This document shows positions 51,873 through 60,490 of a stretch of DNA of 64,000 nt, piece after piece; the first letter of the stretch is position 1, and each line of letters begins with the position of its first letter. Origin of the DNA: Kribbella sp. ALI-6-A. GTDB taxonomy: Bacteria; Actinomycetota; Actinomycetes; Propionibacteriales; Kribbellaceae. The notes beneath the pieces were generated by a model. That model saw only the letters and a program-made list of their open reading frames with translations, was not told the DNA's origin and did no database searches. The stretch lies in NCBI RefSeq assembly GCF_001984195.1, contig NZ_MTQN01000011.1:186001-250000 (forward strand), written 5' to 3'. The position numbers and the translations under genes were made by a program.

Positions 51873-52642
51873 CGGCCCTCCCACTCGATGTCCTCGTGGG
51901 CGAGAAAGGCCTTTACGCCGGCCTGGAAGTCGCGGCTGCCGTACACCTCGGCGAGCACGTCCTCGGACTTGGCCGCGGCGCCGTCGCGCAGGATGCGGCG
52001 GTCGAACTCCTTCAGCGACGCGAGCGTCAGCGGTGCATTGGAGCAAATCACCCGCAGCAACTGTTCGACCCGCTCGTCCAGGTCCTCCCGCTCGACGACC
52101 TCGGTGACGAAGCCCGCGATCGCCGCCTCCGACGACGGCATCAGCCCGGCGGTGAGCAGCAGCGCCATCGTGCGTCCGGCACCCAATCGTTGCTGGAGGC
52201 GCGCGATCACCAGCGGCGGCAGCGTGTTGCCGAGCGTCCGCGCGACCGGCGCGCCGAACACCGCGTCGGGCGTCGCGACCACCAAGTCACAACAGGCGGC
52301 CAACGCGAGCCCCGCACCGACGGCCGGACCCTGCACCACCCCGACCACCGGCACCCGGATCCGCAGGAAACTCGTCAGCACCGCCGCGATCCGCCGCTCG
52401 TAGTCCACTCCCTCCTTCGCGGTCGTGAAGGACGCGAACTGCCGGATGTCCGTCCCCGCCGCGAACGCCTTGCCCCCGGCGCCGCGCAGCACGACCACCC
52501 GGATCCCACGATCCTCGGCGACCACCCGCTCCACCGAGGCCAACCCGTCGTACATCGGCCAGGTGATCGCGTTGCGCCGCTCCGGATTCGACAGCGTGAG
52601 GCGCAGGATCGCGCCGTCCCGCTCGAGCTGGAGTTCGCTCAT
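51869..52642 (-). CDS. Enoyl-CoA hydratase/isomerase family protein (CaiD-like)
   Basis: 257 residues. Crotonase fold: FAAGTDIRQF and GPAVGAGLALAACCDLVVA form the oxyanion hole. The usual catalytic glutamates are not in the standard positions (PVARTLGNTLPPLV), so the reaction may differ from hydration. It neighbours a CaiB-like CoA-transferase, a pairing known from carnitine and related acid metabolism. Coupled by 4-nt overlaps on both sides. Confidence 0.87.
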   Translation of the reverse strand: MSELQLERDGAILRLTLSNPERRNAITWPMYDGLASVERVVAEDRGIRVVVLRGAGGKAFAAGTDIRQFASFTTAKEGVDYERRIAAVLTSFLRIRVPVVGVVQGPAVGAGLALAACCDLVVATPDAVFGAPVARTLGNTLPPLVIARLQQRLGAGRTMALLLTAGLMPSSEAAIAGFVTEVVEREDLDERVEQLLRVICSNAPLTLASLKEFDRRILRDGAAAKSEDVLAEVYGSRDFQAGVKAFLAHEDIEWEGR

Positions 52643-53826
52643 TCGCCGAGCACCTCCGCGGTGTGCTCACCGAGCAGCGGTGGGTGCCGCCGGATCCCCG
52701 CGGGCGTGCCGCTCAGCCGCACCGGAGACCCGAGTACCCGCACCGTGCCCTCGACCGGATGCTCGATCTCCTGCACCATCCCGCGCGCCTTGACGTGCGG
52801 ATCCTCGTCCAGCACGTACCGGTAGTCCCGAATCGGCCCAGCCGGTACGCCGGCCGCCAGCAACAGCGCCACCCATTCGTCCGTCGTGGCCGTGGCCAGC
52901 CGTTCCTCCAGGACGGCGGCCAGCTCGTCGCGATGAGCCATCCGGTCGGCGTTCGTCACGAACCGTTCGTCGGTGAGCAAGTCGGTGACCTCCAGTGCGG
53001 TGCAGAGTCGTAACCACAGGCGCTCGTTGTTCGCCCCCAGCGTGAGGTGACCGTCCTTGGTGCGCAACGCCTGGTACGGCGCCGACATCCGGTTCGCCGA
53101 GCCGAGCGGCTGCGGCACCTCGCCGGTCGCCCAGTACTCGGTCGACTCCCACACCGACATCGCCAGCGCCGCCTCGAACAGCGACGTCTCGACGTACTGG
53201 CCGACTCCGGTGCGCTCGCGGGCGTGCACCGCCGAGACGATTCCGAAGGCGCAGAACAGTCCGGCGCCGAGGTCCCCGACCGGCAGTCCCGATTTCATCG
53301 GCGCGCCGCCGGGTGCGCCGGTGATGCTCATGACGCCCGACATCGCCTGCGCGATCAGGTCGTAGCCCGGCCGGTCGGCGTACGGGCCGGTCTGGCCGAA
53401 CCCGGAGACGCTGGCGTAGATCAGGCGCGGGTTGAGCGCGGCCAGCGTCTCGTAGTCGACGCCGAGCCGACGGGTCACACCGGGCCGGAAGTTCTCCACC
53501 ACGATGTCGGCGGTGCGCACCAGCCGGTGGAACGCCGCCAGGTCGTCGGCCGACTTCAGGTCGAGGCAGACGCTGCGCTTGTTCCGGTTGAGGGCGAGGA
53601 AGGCCCTGCTGTCCTCGCCGTGCACCGCGTAGCCCCAGGAGCGGCGGGTCTGGTCACCCAGGGCCGGGTTCTCGATCTTGATCACGTCCGCGCCGAGGTC
53701 GGCCAGCAGCATCGTGCAGAACGGCCCGGCCATCACCTGGGTCAGGTCGAGCACCCGCAGCCCGTCCAGGGCCCCGGCCGGCCCGGGTGCGTCCGGCGGA
53801 CCGGCTGTCTGTGCCGTGTCGGTCAT
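52639..53826 (-). CDS. CaiB/BaiF family III CoA-transferase
   Basis: 395 residues. GLRVLDLTQVMAGPFCTMLLAD and KRSVCLDLK are typical. PVGDLGAGLFCAFG carries the catalytic Asp of family III transferases. Moves CoA from one carboxylic acid to another without ATP. It is coupled to the binding-protein gene (TGATG) and the hydratase gene. Presence in an import operon implies that the imported compound becomes or yields an acid activated to CoA. Confidence 0.92.
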   Translation of the reverse strand: MTDTAQTAGPPDAPGPAGALDGLRVLDLTQVMAGPFCTMLLADLGADVIKIENPALGDQTRRSWGYAVHGEDSRAFLALNRNKRSVCLDLKSADDLAAFHRLVRTADIVVENFRPGVTRRLGVDYETLAALNPRLIYASVSGFGQTGPYADRPGYDLIAQAMSGVMSITGAPGGAPMKSGLPVGDLGAGLFCAFGIVSAVHARERTGVGQYVETSLFEAALAMSVWESTEYWATGEVPQPLGSANRMSAPYQALRTKDGHLTLGANNERLWLRLCTALEVTDLLTDERFVTNADRMAHRDELAAVLEERLATATTDEWVALLLAAGVPAGPIRDYRYVLDEDPHVKARGMVQEIEHPVEGTVRVLGSPVRLSGTPAGIRRHPPLLGEHTAEVLGE

Positions 53827-55146
53827 CAGCCACCCAGTCCGGCGTTCGCCTCGGTGAAGAACGAGTCGGCCGCCTGCTGCACGGTCTTCTTGCCGAAGGC
53901 AATCTCCTCGTACGCCCGGGTGAAGGCCGACTCGAAGGTCGCCTGGTAGCCCGGCGGGTAGAGGATCGTCGGCGGCTTGTTCGCCGCGATCTTCGAGAAC
54001 AGCTCCAGCTCGTGCTTCTTCAGCGCCGGCAGCGCCGGATCGTCGATCTGGGCCTGCAGCACCTTGGTGTTGGTGGCCGCGCCGTTGTCGGACCTGAACG
54101 TCTTGCCGGCCTCGAGGTCGTTGGTGAAGAAGTCGATGAACGCCGCGGCGGTGGGCACGTTGTCGCAGTTGGTCGGGATCGCGAACCCGGAGCTGAACAG
54201 CGCGTTGCCCGGGCCACTGGGTCCCGACGGCATCGGCAGCGTGGTCAGCTTCTGTCCACCGGCCTTGCCGGCCAGCGTCGCCGAGGCCGGCGTCAGCGCG
54301 TTGCCCGGCATGCTGTCGGTCATCAGCCGGCCTTGGGCGATGAAGTTCTGCTCGGCGCCCTCGGGCTCGTCGGCCTGGGTGTCCGCGCTCATCGTCACGC
54401 CCGACTTGCGCAGCTTCTCCCACATCTCCCAGTACTCGACCAGCGACTCCTTGCTGAAGCCGAGCTTGCCGTCGTTGGTGAACAGGTCGGTGCCGTTGGC
54501 GAGCTGGTAGGCGATGAAGTAGTTCGGCAGTCCACCGCGGGAACCGGCCGCGAAGACACCCTCGGGCAGCTTGCCCTTGGCGGACGCGATCCAGTCGGTG
54601 TACTGCTTCCAGTCGTAGCCCTCCGGCGGCAGCCCGATCCCGGCCTGCCGCGCGAGCGTCTCGTTCACCCCGACCGCGTCGTAGGCCGCGCCGTAGGGCA
54701 GGAAGTAGAGCTTGCCGTCCGGGCCGCGGCCGGTGTCGACGACCTCCTTCGGGATGTCGTCGACCTTGATCGCGCCGGACTCGATCATCGGGTCCAGCGG
54801 CAGCAGCACCTTGCGCTTGGTGTAGTCCCTGGAGCTGCATCACGCAGGGCAGGGTCTTGCTCGACGCCTGGATGTTGAGCTTGTTGAAGTAGTTGCCGAA
54901 GTCGGCGTTCTGCCGGTCGATGGTCACGCCGGGGTGCGCCTTGACGAACAGGTCGGCCACCGCGTTGGTCTTGGCGGCCCGGTTCGCGCCACCCCAGAAG
55001 GTGAGCTGCAGGCTGCCGGTCACCTCGCCCTTGCCGTCCTGGGCGCCGGAGTCCCCGGCGGCGCTGTCGCCGACCGACGTACCGTTGCATCCGGCAACCA
55101 CCAACAGCGCGGCCGTGGCGAGCGCCGCCGTACGAGTGCGTTTCAT
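53826..55146 (-). pseudogene. Sugar ABC substrate-binding lipoprotein with one-base insertion
   Basis: Begins MKRTRTAALA with a lipobox (LVVAGCNG). Residues 1-110 read LTFWGGANRAAKTNAVADLF as a CUT1-type binding protein. Near 54827-54829 a CCC run (GGG in the reverse strand) shifts the frame. With one base fewer the reading continues LQDYTKRKVLLPLDPMI and gives a full protein ending FFTEANAGLGG at 53826. The span is 1321 nt, one base too many for whole codons. A homopolymer position makes a sequencing error plausible. Otherwise the importer of this operon is broken. It lies 13 nt from the MalG-type permease. Confidence 0.85.
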
Positions 55147-55159
55147 CGAGAATCTCCAG

Positions 55160-56041
55160 TCACTTGAGGCCGGTGGTGGCGACGCCCTCGATCAGCAGCT
55201 TCTGCGCCACCAGGAAGAAGCCGACGATCGGAGCCAGGGCGAGGGTGGACATCGCGAACAGCGAGCCGTACGCCGATTCGCCGGTGACGTCCAGGAACGA
55301 GTTGAGGCCGAGCGAGACCGTCCACAGCTCGGGCCGGTTCAGGTAGAGCAGCGGACCGAGGAAGTCGTTCCAGCTGGCGATGAACGTGAACAGCGCGGTG
55401 GTGCCCAGCGCCGGCAGGGCCAGCGGCATGATGATCCGGCTGAAGGTGCGCCAGTGCCCGCAGCCGTCGATCCGCGCCGCGTCGTCGAGCTCACGCGGCA
55501 GGGTCCGGATGAACTGCACCATCAGGAAGATGAAAAACGCCTCGACGCCCAGCCACTTCGGCACGACCAGCGGCAGGTAGGTGTTCATCCAGGCCAGTTC
55601 GTTGAACAGGATGTACTGCGGCACCAGCGTGACGTGGTACGGCAGCAGCATGGTGGCCAGCAGCACGCCGAACAGGATGCGCTTGAACGGGAACTCCAGC
55701 CGGGCGAACGCGTAGGCCGTCAGCGAGCAGGACACCAGGTTGCCCACGATCGACAGCGCGGTGATCGCGACCGAGTTGACGAAGTAGCGGGAGAAGTTGA
55801 GCTGTCCCGCGCTCCAGCCGTGCCGGTAGTTGTCCAGCGTGTAGTTCTTCGAGAACAACCCGAGGCTGTTCATCACCTCGGCCGACGGCCGGAAGGAGGC
55901 CGCCACCATCCAGATCACCGGGTACAGCATCACGATCAGTACGCCGATCAGCAGCGCGTGCCGCAACAGCCCGATCACCAGCGGGTTCCGGGTCTTGCGC
56001 CGGCCGAACAACGGGCGGGCGCCGACCGTCACGGCCGTCAT
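55160..56041 (-). CDS. Sugar ABC permease (MalG-type)
   Basis: 293 residues, six helices. EAA loop: ELDDAARIDGCGHWRTF then RIIMPLALPAL. Coupled to MalF-type gene by an ATGA overlap. Pairs with the permease at 56038-56934 to import the substrate of this operon. The ATPase is absent, as in the rhamnosidase cluster. Confidence 0.93.
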   Translation of the reverse strand: MTAVTVGARPLFGRRKTRNPLVIGLLRHALLIGVLIVMLYPVIWMVAASFRPSAEVMNSLGLFSKNYTLDNYRHGWSAGQLNFSRYFVNSVAITALSIVGNLVSCSLTAYAFARLEFPFKRILFGVLLATMLLPYHVTLVPQYILFNELAWMNTYLPLVVPKWLGVEAFFIFLMVQFIRTLPRELDDAARIDGCGHWRTFSRIIMPLALPALGTTALFTFIASWNDFLGPLLYLNRPELWTVSLGLNSFLDVTGESAYGSLFAMSTLALAPIVGFFLVAQKLLIEGVATTGLK

Positions 56042-56934
56042 CGCTCGTCCCCGTAGTACACCCACCGTTTGGCGGTGAGGAACAGGAAGCCGGTGAAGGC
56101 GGCCAGCACGATGACCAGCACCCAGGCCATCGCCGAGGCGTAGCCCATCTTCAGCTCCGCGAAGCCCTGCTGGTACAGGTACAACGTGTAGAACAGCGTC
56201 GAGTCGGCCGGTCCGCCCGATCCCCGGCTGACCACGAACGCGCCGGTGAACACCTGGAAGGCGTGGATCGTGTCGAGCAGCAGGTTGAAGAAGATCAGCG
56301 GGGTCATCAGCGGCAAGGTGACGCTGAAGAACCGCCGGATCGGTCCCGCTCCGTCGACCGCGGCCGCTTCGTGCAGTTCGGCCGGCACCTGCCGCAGGCC
56401 GGCCAGGAAGATGATCATCGTCGCGCCGAACGCCCACAGGTTGAGCGTGACGATCGTCCACAACGCGGTCCCGGGACTGCCCACCCAACTGCCGTGCGTG
56501 ATGCCGAACAGCCCGAGCACCTGGTTCACCAGCCCGGTGCTGCCGAACATCTGCCGCCACAGCACCGCGATCGCGACGCTCGCGCCCATCAGCGACGGCA
56601 GGTAGAACAGCGCGCGGTAGCCGGACAGAAACTTGATGCCCTTGTTCAGCAGCAGCGCCAGCACCATCGAGACGATCAGCAGCAGCGGGACCGACACCAC
56701 GACGTAGATCAGCGTGACCTTCACCGACGACAGGTAGCGCGGATCGGCGGTGAACATCCGGCGGAAGTTGTCGAGCCCGATCCAGCGCGGTGCGCTGAGC
56801 AGGTCGTAGCTGGTGAACGCGAGGTACGCGGAGTACAGCATCGGCCCGAGCGTCAGCAGCACGATGCCGGCCAGCCACGGGCTCAGGAACAAGTACGCCG
56901 TCAGCCCTTCGCGGCCCGTCCGCGTGTTCTTCAT
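56038..56934 (-). CDS. Sugar ABC permease (MalF-type)
   Basis: 298 residues, six helices. YLFLSPWLAGIVLLTLGPM at the N-terminus, EAA loop ELHEAAAVDGAGPIRRFF then SVTLPLMTP. Overlaps the upstream dehydrogenase by 4 nt and the next permease by 4 nt, so it is within one translationally coupled operon. Confidence 0.93.
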   Translation of the reverse strand: MKNTRTGREGLTAYLFLSPWLAGIVLLTLGPMLYSAYLAFTSYDLLSAPRWIGLDNFRRMFTADPRYLSSVKVTLIYVVVSVPLLLIVSMVLALLLNKGIKFLSGYRALFYLPSLMGASVAIAVLWRQMFGSTGLVNQVLGLFGITHGSWVGSPGTALWTIVTLNLWAFGATMIIFLAGLRQVPAELHEAAAVDGAGPIRRFFSVTLPLMTPLIFFNLLLDTIHAFQVFTGAFVVSRGSGGPADSTLFYTLYLYQQGFAELKMGYASAMAWVLVIVLAAFTGFLFLTAKRWVYYGDER

Positions 56935-57785
56935 GAGCTGCTGCCCTTCCGGGCGCGGGCCTCGACCCGGTCGGCCAGGTGTTGTGCGAGCAGACCGGCC
57001 AGAGGTACCTGGACGTCGGACTCGCGCGCGGCCGCGACGACGTCCCACAGGTCCTTGCTCCACGGCCGGTTCCGCACCGGCGTACCGGCTTCGTCGTACG
57101 CGGCGGCGACGCGGTCGAAGAAGCCCCAGTTGCGGGTGATCCAGGAATCCCCTGTGCTCGTGGAGACCGCCTCCAGCACCGTCTGCTCCGGTACGCCGTA
57201 CGCGCCGGCCAGGTCGAGAGCCTCCTGCACACCGGCGAGCGCCGCGAACATCATCAGCTGATTGGCGAGCTTCACCGCGGCGCCTGCGCCCGAGGGACCG
57301 ACGTGCAGCACGGTCTCCGCGACCGAGTCGAGGACCGGCCTCGCCTGCGCGAGCACGTCCTCCCGGCCACCGGCCATCACGGTGAGAGAACCGGACAGCG
57401 CTCTGTCCGCTCCCCCACTGACCGGTACGTCGAGCAGTCCGACGTTCTGGTCCTCCGCTTCGCGGGCCAGCCGTTGCGCCGTTCCCGGAAGGATCGTGCT
57501 GTGCACGAGGACCACTGATTCCGCCGCCAGGAGCGGGACCAGTTCGCCCAGGATCTCGGTGACCGCCTCGTCGTCGGGAACGGCGAGAGCGATCACTCCG
57601 CACTCGGCCAGGTCCCTCGGACTGTCGACCACGTCGGCCTCCAGCCCGTCGGCGCGCGCCGGTTCCTGGTCCAGCACCTTCAGCGACCACCCGTCTCGTC
57701 GCAGGGATTCCGCCATCGGACGGCCCAGGTTTCCCAGACCGGCGAAGCCGATGGTGGTGGTGGTTCGGTCGATTTCCTGGGCCAC
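56931..57785 (-). CDS. NAD(P)-dependent beta-hydroxyacid dehydrogenase (HIBADH-like)
   Basis: 284 residues. IGFAGLGNLGRPMAESL is the Rossmann GxGxxGxxM motif. LLDVPVSGGADRA and GAGAAVKLANQLM carry the substrate-binding and catalytic Lys of the 3-hydroxyisobutyrate/tartronate-semialdehyde reductase family. First gene of the leftward catabolic operon. GTG start with GGAGG 5 nt upstream. Substrate unknown; a hydroxy acid derived from the imported compound is likely. Confidence 0.9.
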   Translation of the reverse strand: MAQEIDRTTTTIGFAGLGNLGRPMAESLRRDGWSLKVLDQEPARADGLEADVVDSPRDLAECGVIALAVPDDEAVTEILGELVPLLAAESVVLVHSTILPGTAQRLAREAEDQNVGLLDVPVSGGADRALSGSLTVMAGGREDVLAQARPVLDSVAETVLHVGPSGAGAAVKLANQLMMFAALAGVQEALDLAGAYGVPEQTVLEAVSTSTGDSWITRNWGFFDRVAAAYDEAGTPVRNRPWSKDLWDVVAAARESDVQVPLAGLLAQHLADRVEARARKGSSS

Positions 57786-57821
57786 GAACGCCTCCAGTCC
57801 GTCACGCCAACCGTCTATGAA

Positions 57822-57837
57822 CTATTGTCTACAATAG
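57822..57837. promoter_or_regulatory. FCD-GntR operator-like palindrome
   Basis: CTATTGTCTACAATAG is a perfect 7-bp-arm palindrome with a CT centre, containing TTGTCTACAA, the shape of GntR/FadR-subfamily sites. It lies in the 83-nt spacer between the divergent dehydrogenase operon and the FCD regulator. Confidence 0.7.
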
Positions 57838-57868
57838 ATAATCGACGCTGACAAGAACTCGGGGAACA

Positions 57869-58564
57869 ATGGCCGCCATGACAGAGCACCAGCTGGAGTC
57901 GCCGAGCCTCGTGCAGCTCGCCGCCACCGCGATCCGCCGGATGATCCTGGCCGGAGAGCTGGCCGAGGGCGAGCGCCTGATCGAGGAGCGACTGACCGAG
58001 CAGCTCGGGATCAGCCGCCCTCCCCTGCGGGAGGCGCTCCGGGTCCTCGAGCAGGAAGGCCTGATCGTCACCCGGCCCCGCCGCGGTTCGACGGTCGCCA
58101 CCCTCACCGATCAGGACGTCTTCGAGATCCTCACCCTGCGCTCGGCGCTGGAGCGGCTGGCCGTCGAGCTGGGCGTCCCGGTCACGGTTCCCGAGCGGCT
58201 CAAGGCCGCCCAGGACGCTTTGCTGGAGATGGAACGCTGCGCCGCCGCCGAGGATCGCGGCAGCCTGGTCCAGGCCGGCTACCGCTTCCACTCGTCACTG
58301 GTCGCGCTCGCCGGTCACCGCCGGCTCGAGGAGGCCTACGCCTCGGTGCAGCAGCAGCTCCTGCTCTGCATGGCCCGCAACCTCTACGCCCGCGAGCACT
58401 TCTACGAGGACCTGCACGAGCACGTCGCCCGGCACCGCAAGCTGCTCGACCTGGTCGAGGCCGGCGACCCGGCCGCCGTCCTGGCCGAGCTCGCGGTGCA
58501 CGGCGAGCGCTCGTTCAGCGAGATTCAGAGCAACGTCGGCAGCCGCTCGGCCAGCAACTCGTAG
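57869..58564 (+). CDS. GntR-family regulator, FadR/FCD subfamily
   Basis: 231 residues. N-terminal winged HTH (VQLAATAIRRMILAGELAEG, EQLGISRPPLREALRVLEQEG). FCD ligand domain (FEILTLRSALERLAVELG, HSSLVALAGHRRLEEAY, DLHEHVARHRKLLDLVEAGD) with the metal-binding histidines. Divergent from the catabolic operon and beside its palindrome, so probably the operon's repressor, induced by a carboxylic acid. GGGGA 3 nt before ATG 57869; ATG 57878 is an alternative. The 3' end overlaps the convergent gene by 40 nt. Confidence 0.92.
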   Translation: MAAMTEHQLESPSLVQLAATAIRRMILAGELAEGERLIEERLTEQLGISRPPLREALRVLEQEGLIVTRPRRGSTVATLTDQDVFEILTLRSALERLAVELGVPVTVPERLKAAQDALLEMERCAAAEDRGSLVQAGYRFHSSLVALAGHRRLEEAYASVQQQLLLCMARNLYAREHFYEDLHEHVARHRKLLDLVEAGDPAAVLAELAVHGERSFSEIQSNVGSRSASNS

Positions 58565-59667
58565 TCGCGCAGACCGTTGTACGCGTGGGCCGACAGCCGG
58601 ACGAAAACCCGCTCGTCGAAGCCGGTCAGCGTGATCTCGGCCTTCAGCTCGCGCGACACCCTGGCCTTGAACGCCTCCCCCGCCTCCGGCGAGGCCTTCC
58701 CGCCGAAGGGCAGCTCCACCAGCCGCATCGTCGCGGCCGGGTGCGCGACGTCGGGCAGGTCGGTGCCGAGCGCCTTCGCGAGCACCTGGGCGCCCTCGTC
58801 GATCAACGCCGACAGCTGCGTACGCCGTACCGGCCAGTCCAGCTCGGCCAGCACGCGCAGTGACTCCGGCGCCGCGATCCAGGGCGCGTAGTCCAAGGTG
58901 CCCTGCATGTCGAACCGCTCGGGCAGGCGTTCGTCGTACTCGGACCAGGACACGATCAGCGGCAGGGTCGCGGCCCGCCACTTCTCGGCGACGACCAGGC
59001 CCGCGGTCGGTCGCGGCGCGGCCGGCCACTTGTGGAAGTTGCCGGTCCAGAAGTCGGCACCGTCCTCGGCCGGCGCGTCCAGCAGCGCCGGGGCGTGGGC
59101 GCCGTCGACGATCACCGGGATGCCGGCGCAGGCCTCGACCAGTCGGCGGATCGGGAACACCATCGCGGTCGCCGAGCTGATCTGGTCGACGATCAGCGCG
59201 GCGGTGCGCTCGTCCAGCTCGGCCTGGATCGCCGCGACGACCGTGTCGTCGTCGGCCTCGAGAGGTACGTCGACGACGACCACCTCGGCCTGGTGGGCCC
59301 GGGCGAACCGCTCGGCCGCGAACAGCACCGCGCCGTACGTGTGATTGGTCAGCACGATCCGGCTGCCCGGCGGGATCGGGATCGCGCCCAGCGCGGCGGT
59401 GACACCGGCGCTCGCGTTCGGCACGAAGGCGAAGCCGGCCGGGTCGGTGCCGAGGAAGGCGGCGAGTTCCTGCCGGCTGGTCGTCAGCCGCTCGGCGACC
59501 GAGCGGAACCAGAGCATCGGATTGGCCTCGGTCTCGGCCCGCAGCCTGGCCAGCAGCTCCTGGGTACGCCGCGGAACGGCGCCGTACGAGCCGTGGTTCA
59601 GGTGCAGGACCTCGGGGTCGAGGGACCACAGGTCGGGGCGGGGGCGAAGATCCGTCACCGTCACCAC
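58525..59667 (-). CDS. Class V aminotransferase (isopenicillin-N epimerase-like)
   Basis: 380 residues. HLNHGSYGAVPRRTQELLAR is the typical N-terminus, VIVDGAHAPALL the PLP-contact Asp, and WTGNFHKWPAAPR the Schiff-base lysine context of this branch. FHKW follows the desulfurase/epimerase-like pattern. Substrate unknown. GTG start. Confidence 0.87.
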   Translation of the reverse strand: MVTVTDLRPRPDLWSLDPEVLHLNHGSYGAVPRRTQELLARLRAETEANPMLWFRSVAERLTTSRQELAAFLGTDPAGFAFVPNASAGVTAALGAIPIPPGSRIVLTNHTYGAVLFAAERFARAHQAEVVVVDVPLEADDDTVVAAIQAELDERTAALIVDQISSATAMVFPIRRLVEACAGIPVIVDGAHAPALLDAPAEDGADFWTGNFHKWPAAPRPTAGLVVAEKWRAATLPLIVSWSEYDERLPERFDMQGTLDYAPWIAAPESLRVLAELDWPVRRTQLSALIDEGAQVLAKALGTDLPDVAHPAATMRLVELPFGGKASPEAGEAFKARVSRELKAEITLTGFDERVFVRLSAHAYNGLRDYELLAERLPTLL

Positions 59668-59673
59668 GGTACA

Positions 59674-59679
59674 TACTTT
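59674..59679 (+). promoter_or_regulatory. Candidate -10 box of leaderless phosphodiesterase gene
   Basis: TACTTT (TANNNT) ends 5 nt before the GTG at 59685. The divergent 17-nt spacer leaves no room for a Shine-Dalgarno on this strand. Confidence 0.35.
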
Positions 59680-59684
59680 CGGCT

Positions 59685-60437
59685 GTGTACCCCTACCTCG
59701 ACCACGAGGGGCCGATCGCGATGGCCCACCGCGGCGGTGCGCTGCACCCGGACAATCTCGGCTACGAGAACTCGTTGCGCGCCTTCGGGCACGCGGTGAA
59801 GCTGGGCTACACCTACCTCGAGACCGACCTGCATGCGACCAGCGACGGCAAGGTCGTCGCCTTCCACGACCACCGGCTGGACCGGGTCACCGACCGGTCC
59901 GGGACGATCGCGCAGCTGCCGTGGTCGGAGGTGAGCAAGGCCCGGATCAACGGCCACGAGCCGATCCCGCTGCTCACCGACGTGCTCGAGGAGTTCCCGC
60001 AGGCCCGGCTCAACCTCGACATCAAAGCCGACAACGGCGTCGGCCCGGCGGCCGACGTACTGCGGGCGGCCGGCGCGATCGACCGGGTCTGCGTGTCGTC
60101 GTTCTCCCAGGCGCGGGTGCAGCGGATCCGCCGCGAGCTCGGGCCCCGGCTGGCCACCGGCTTCGGGCAGAACGAGATCGCCCGGCTGCGGTTCGCGCCG
60201 TTCCGGCTCAGCTCGCCCGGCGCGTGCCTGCAGATCCCCGAGGTCTACGGCCGGATCCGGGTGCTGACCCCGGGCCTGCTGCGCCGGGCGCATGCCCTCG
60301 GCAAGCAGGTGCACGTCTGGACGGTCGACGACCCGGCCAGGATGCACCGGCTGCTCGACGCCGGAGTCGACGGCATCATCACCGACCGCACCGACCTGCT
60401 GCGCGACGTACTGGTCGAGCGGGGGCAGTGGAGCTGA
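59685..60437 (+). CDS. Glycerophosphodiester phosphodiesterase
   Basis: 250 residues. MAHRGGALHPDNLGYENSL has the HRG motif and the EN pair, LETDLHATSDGKVVAFHD the ExD and HD metal/catalytic residues, and VWTVDDPARMHRLLDAGVDG the C-terminal signature. TIM-barrel GDPD cleaving glycerophosphodiesters to glycerol-3-phosphate. No signal peptide, so cytoplasmic. GTG start. Confidence 0.92.
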   Translation: MYPYLDHEGPIAMAHRGGALHPDNLGYENSLRAFGHAVKLGYTYLETDLHATSDGKVVAFHDHRLDRVTDRSGTIAQLPWSEVSKARINGHEPIPLLTDVLEEFPQARLNLDIKADNGVGPAADVLRAAGAIDRVCVSSFSQARVQRIRRELGPRLATGFGQNEIARLRFAPFRLSSPGACLQIPEVYGRIRVLTPGLLRRAHALGKQVHVWTVDDPARMHRLLDAGVDGIITDRTDLLRDVLVERGQWS

Positions 60438-60490
60438 TCTGTTACCGATTGGCCCTGCGAAGTACCGGTTGACCTGACACACTCCTGCGC

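Noticed and set aside
52639..55146. One very long leftward frame that appears to fuse a lipoprotein start with a CoA-transferase
   Set aside because: It joins the first 110 residues of the binding protein to out-of-frame sequence and then the CoA-transferase. The correct binding-protein frame lies beside it, so this is a frameshift artefact, not a fusion.
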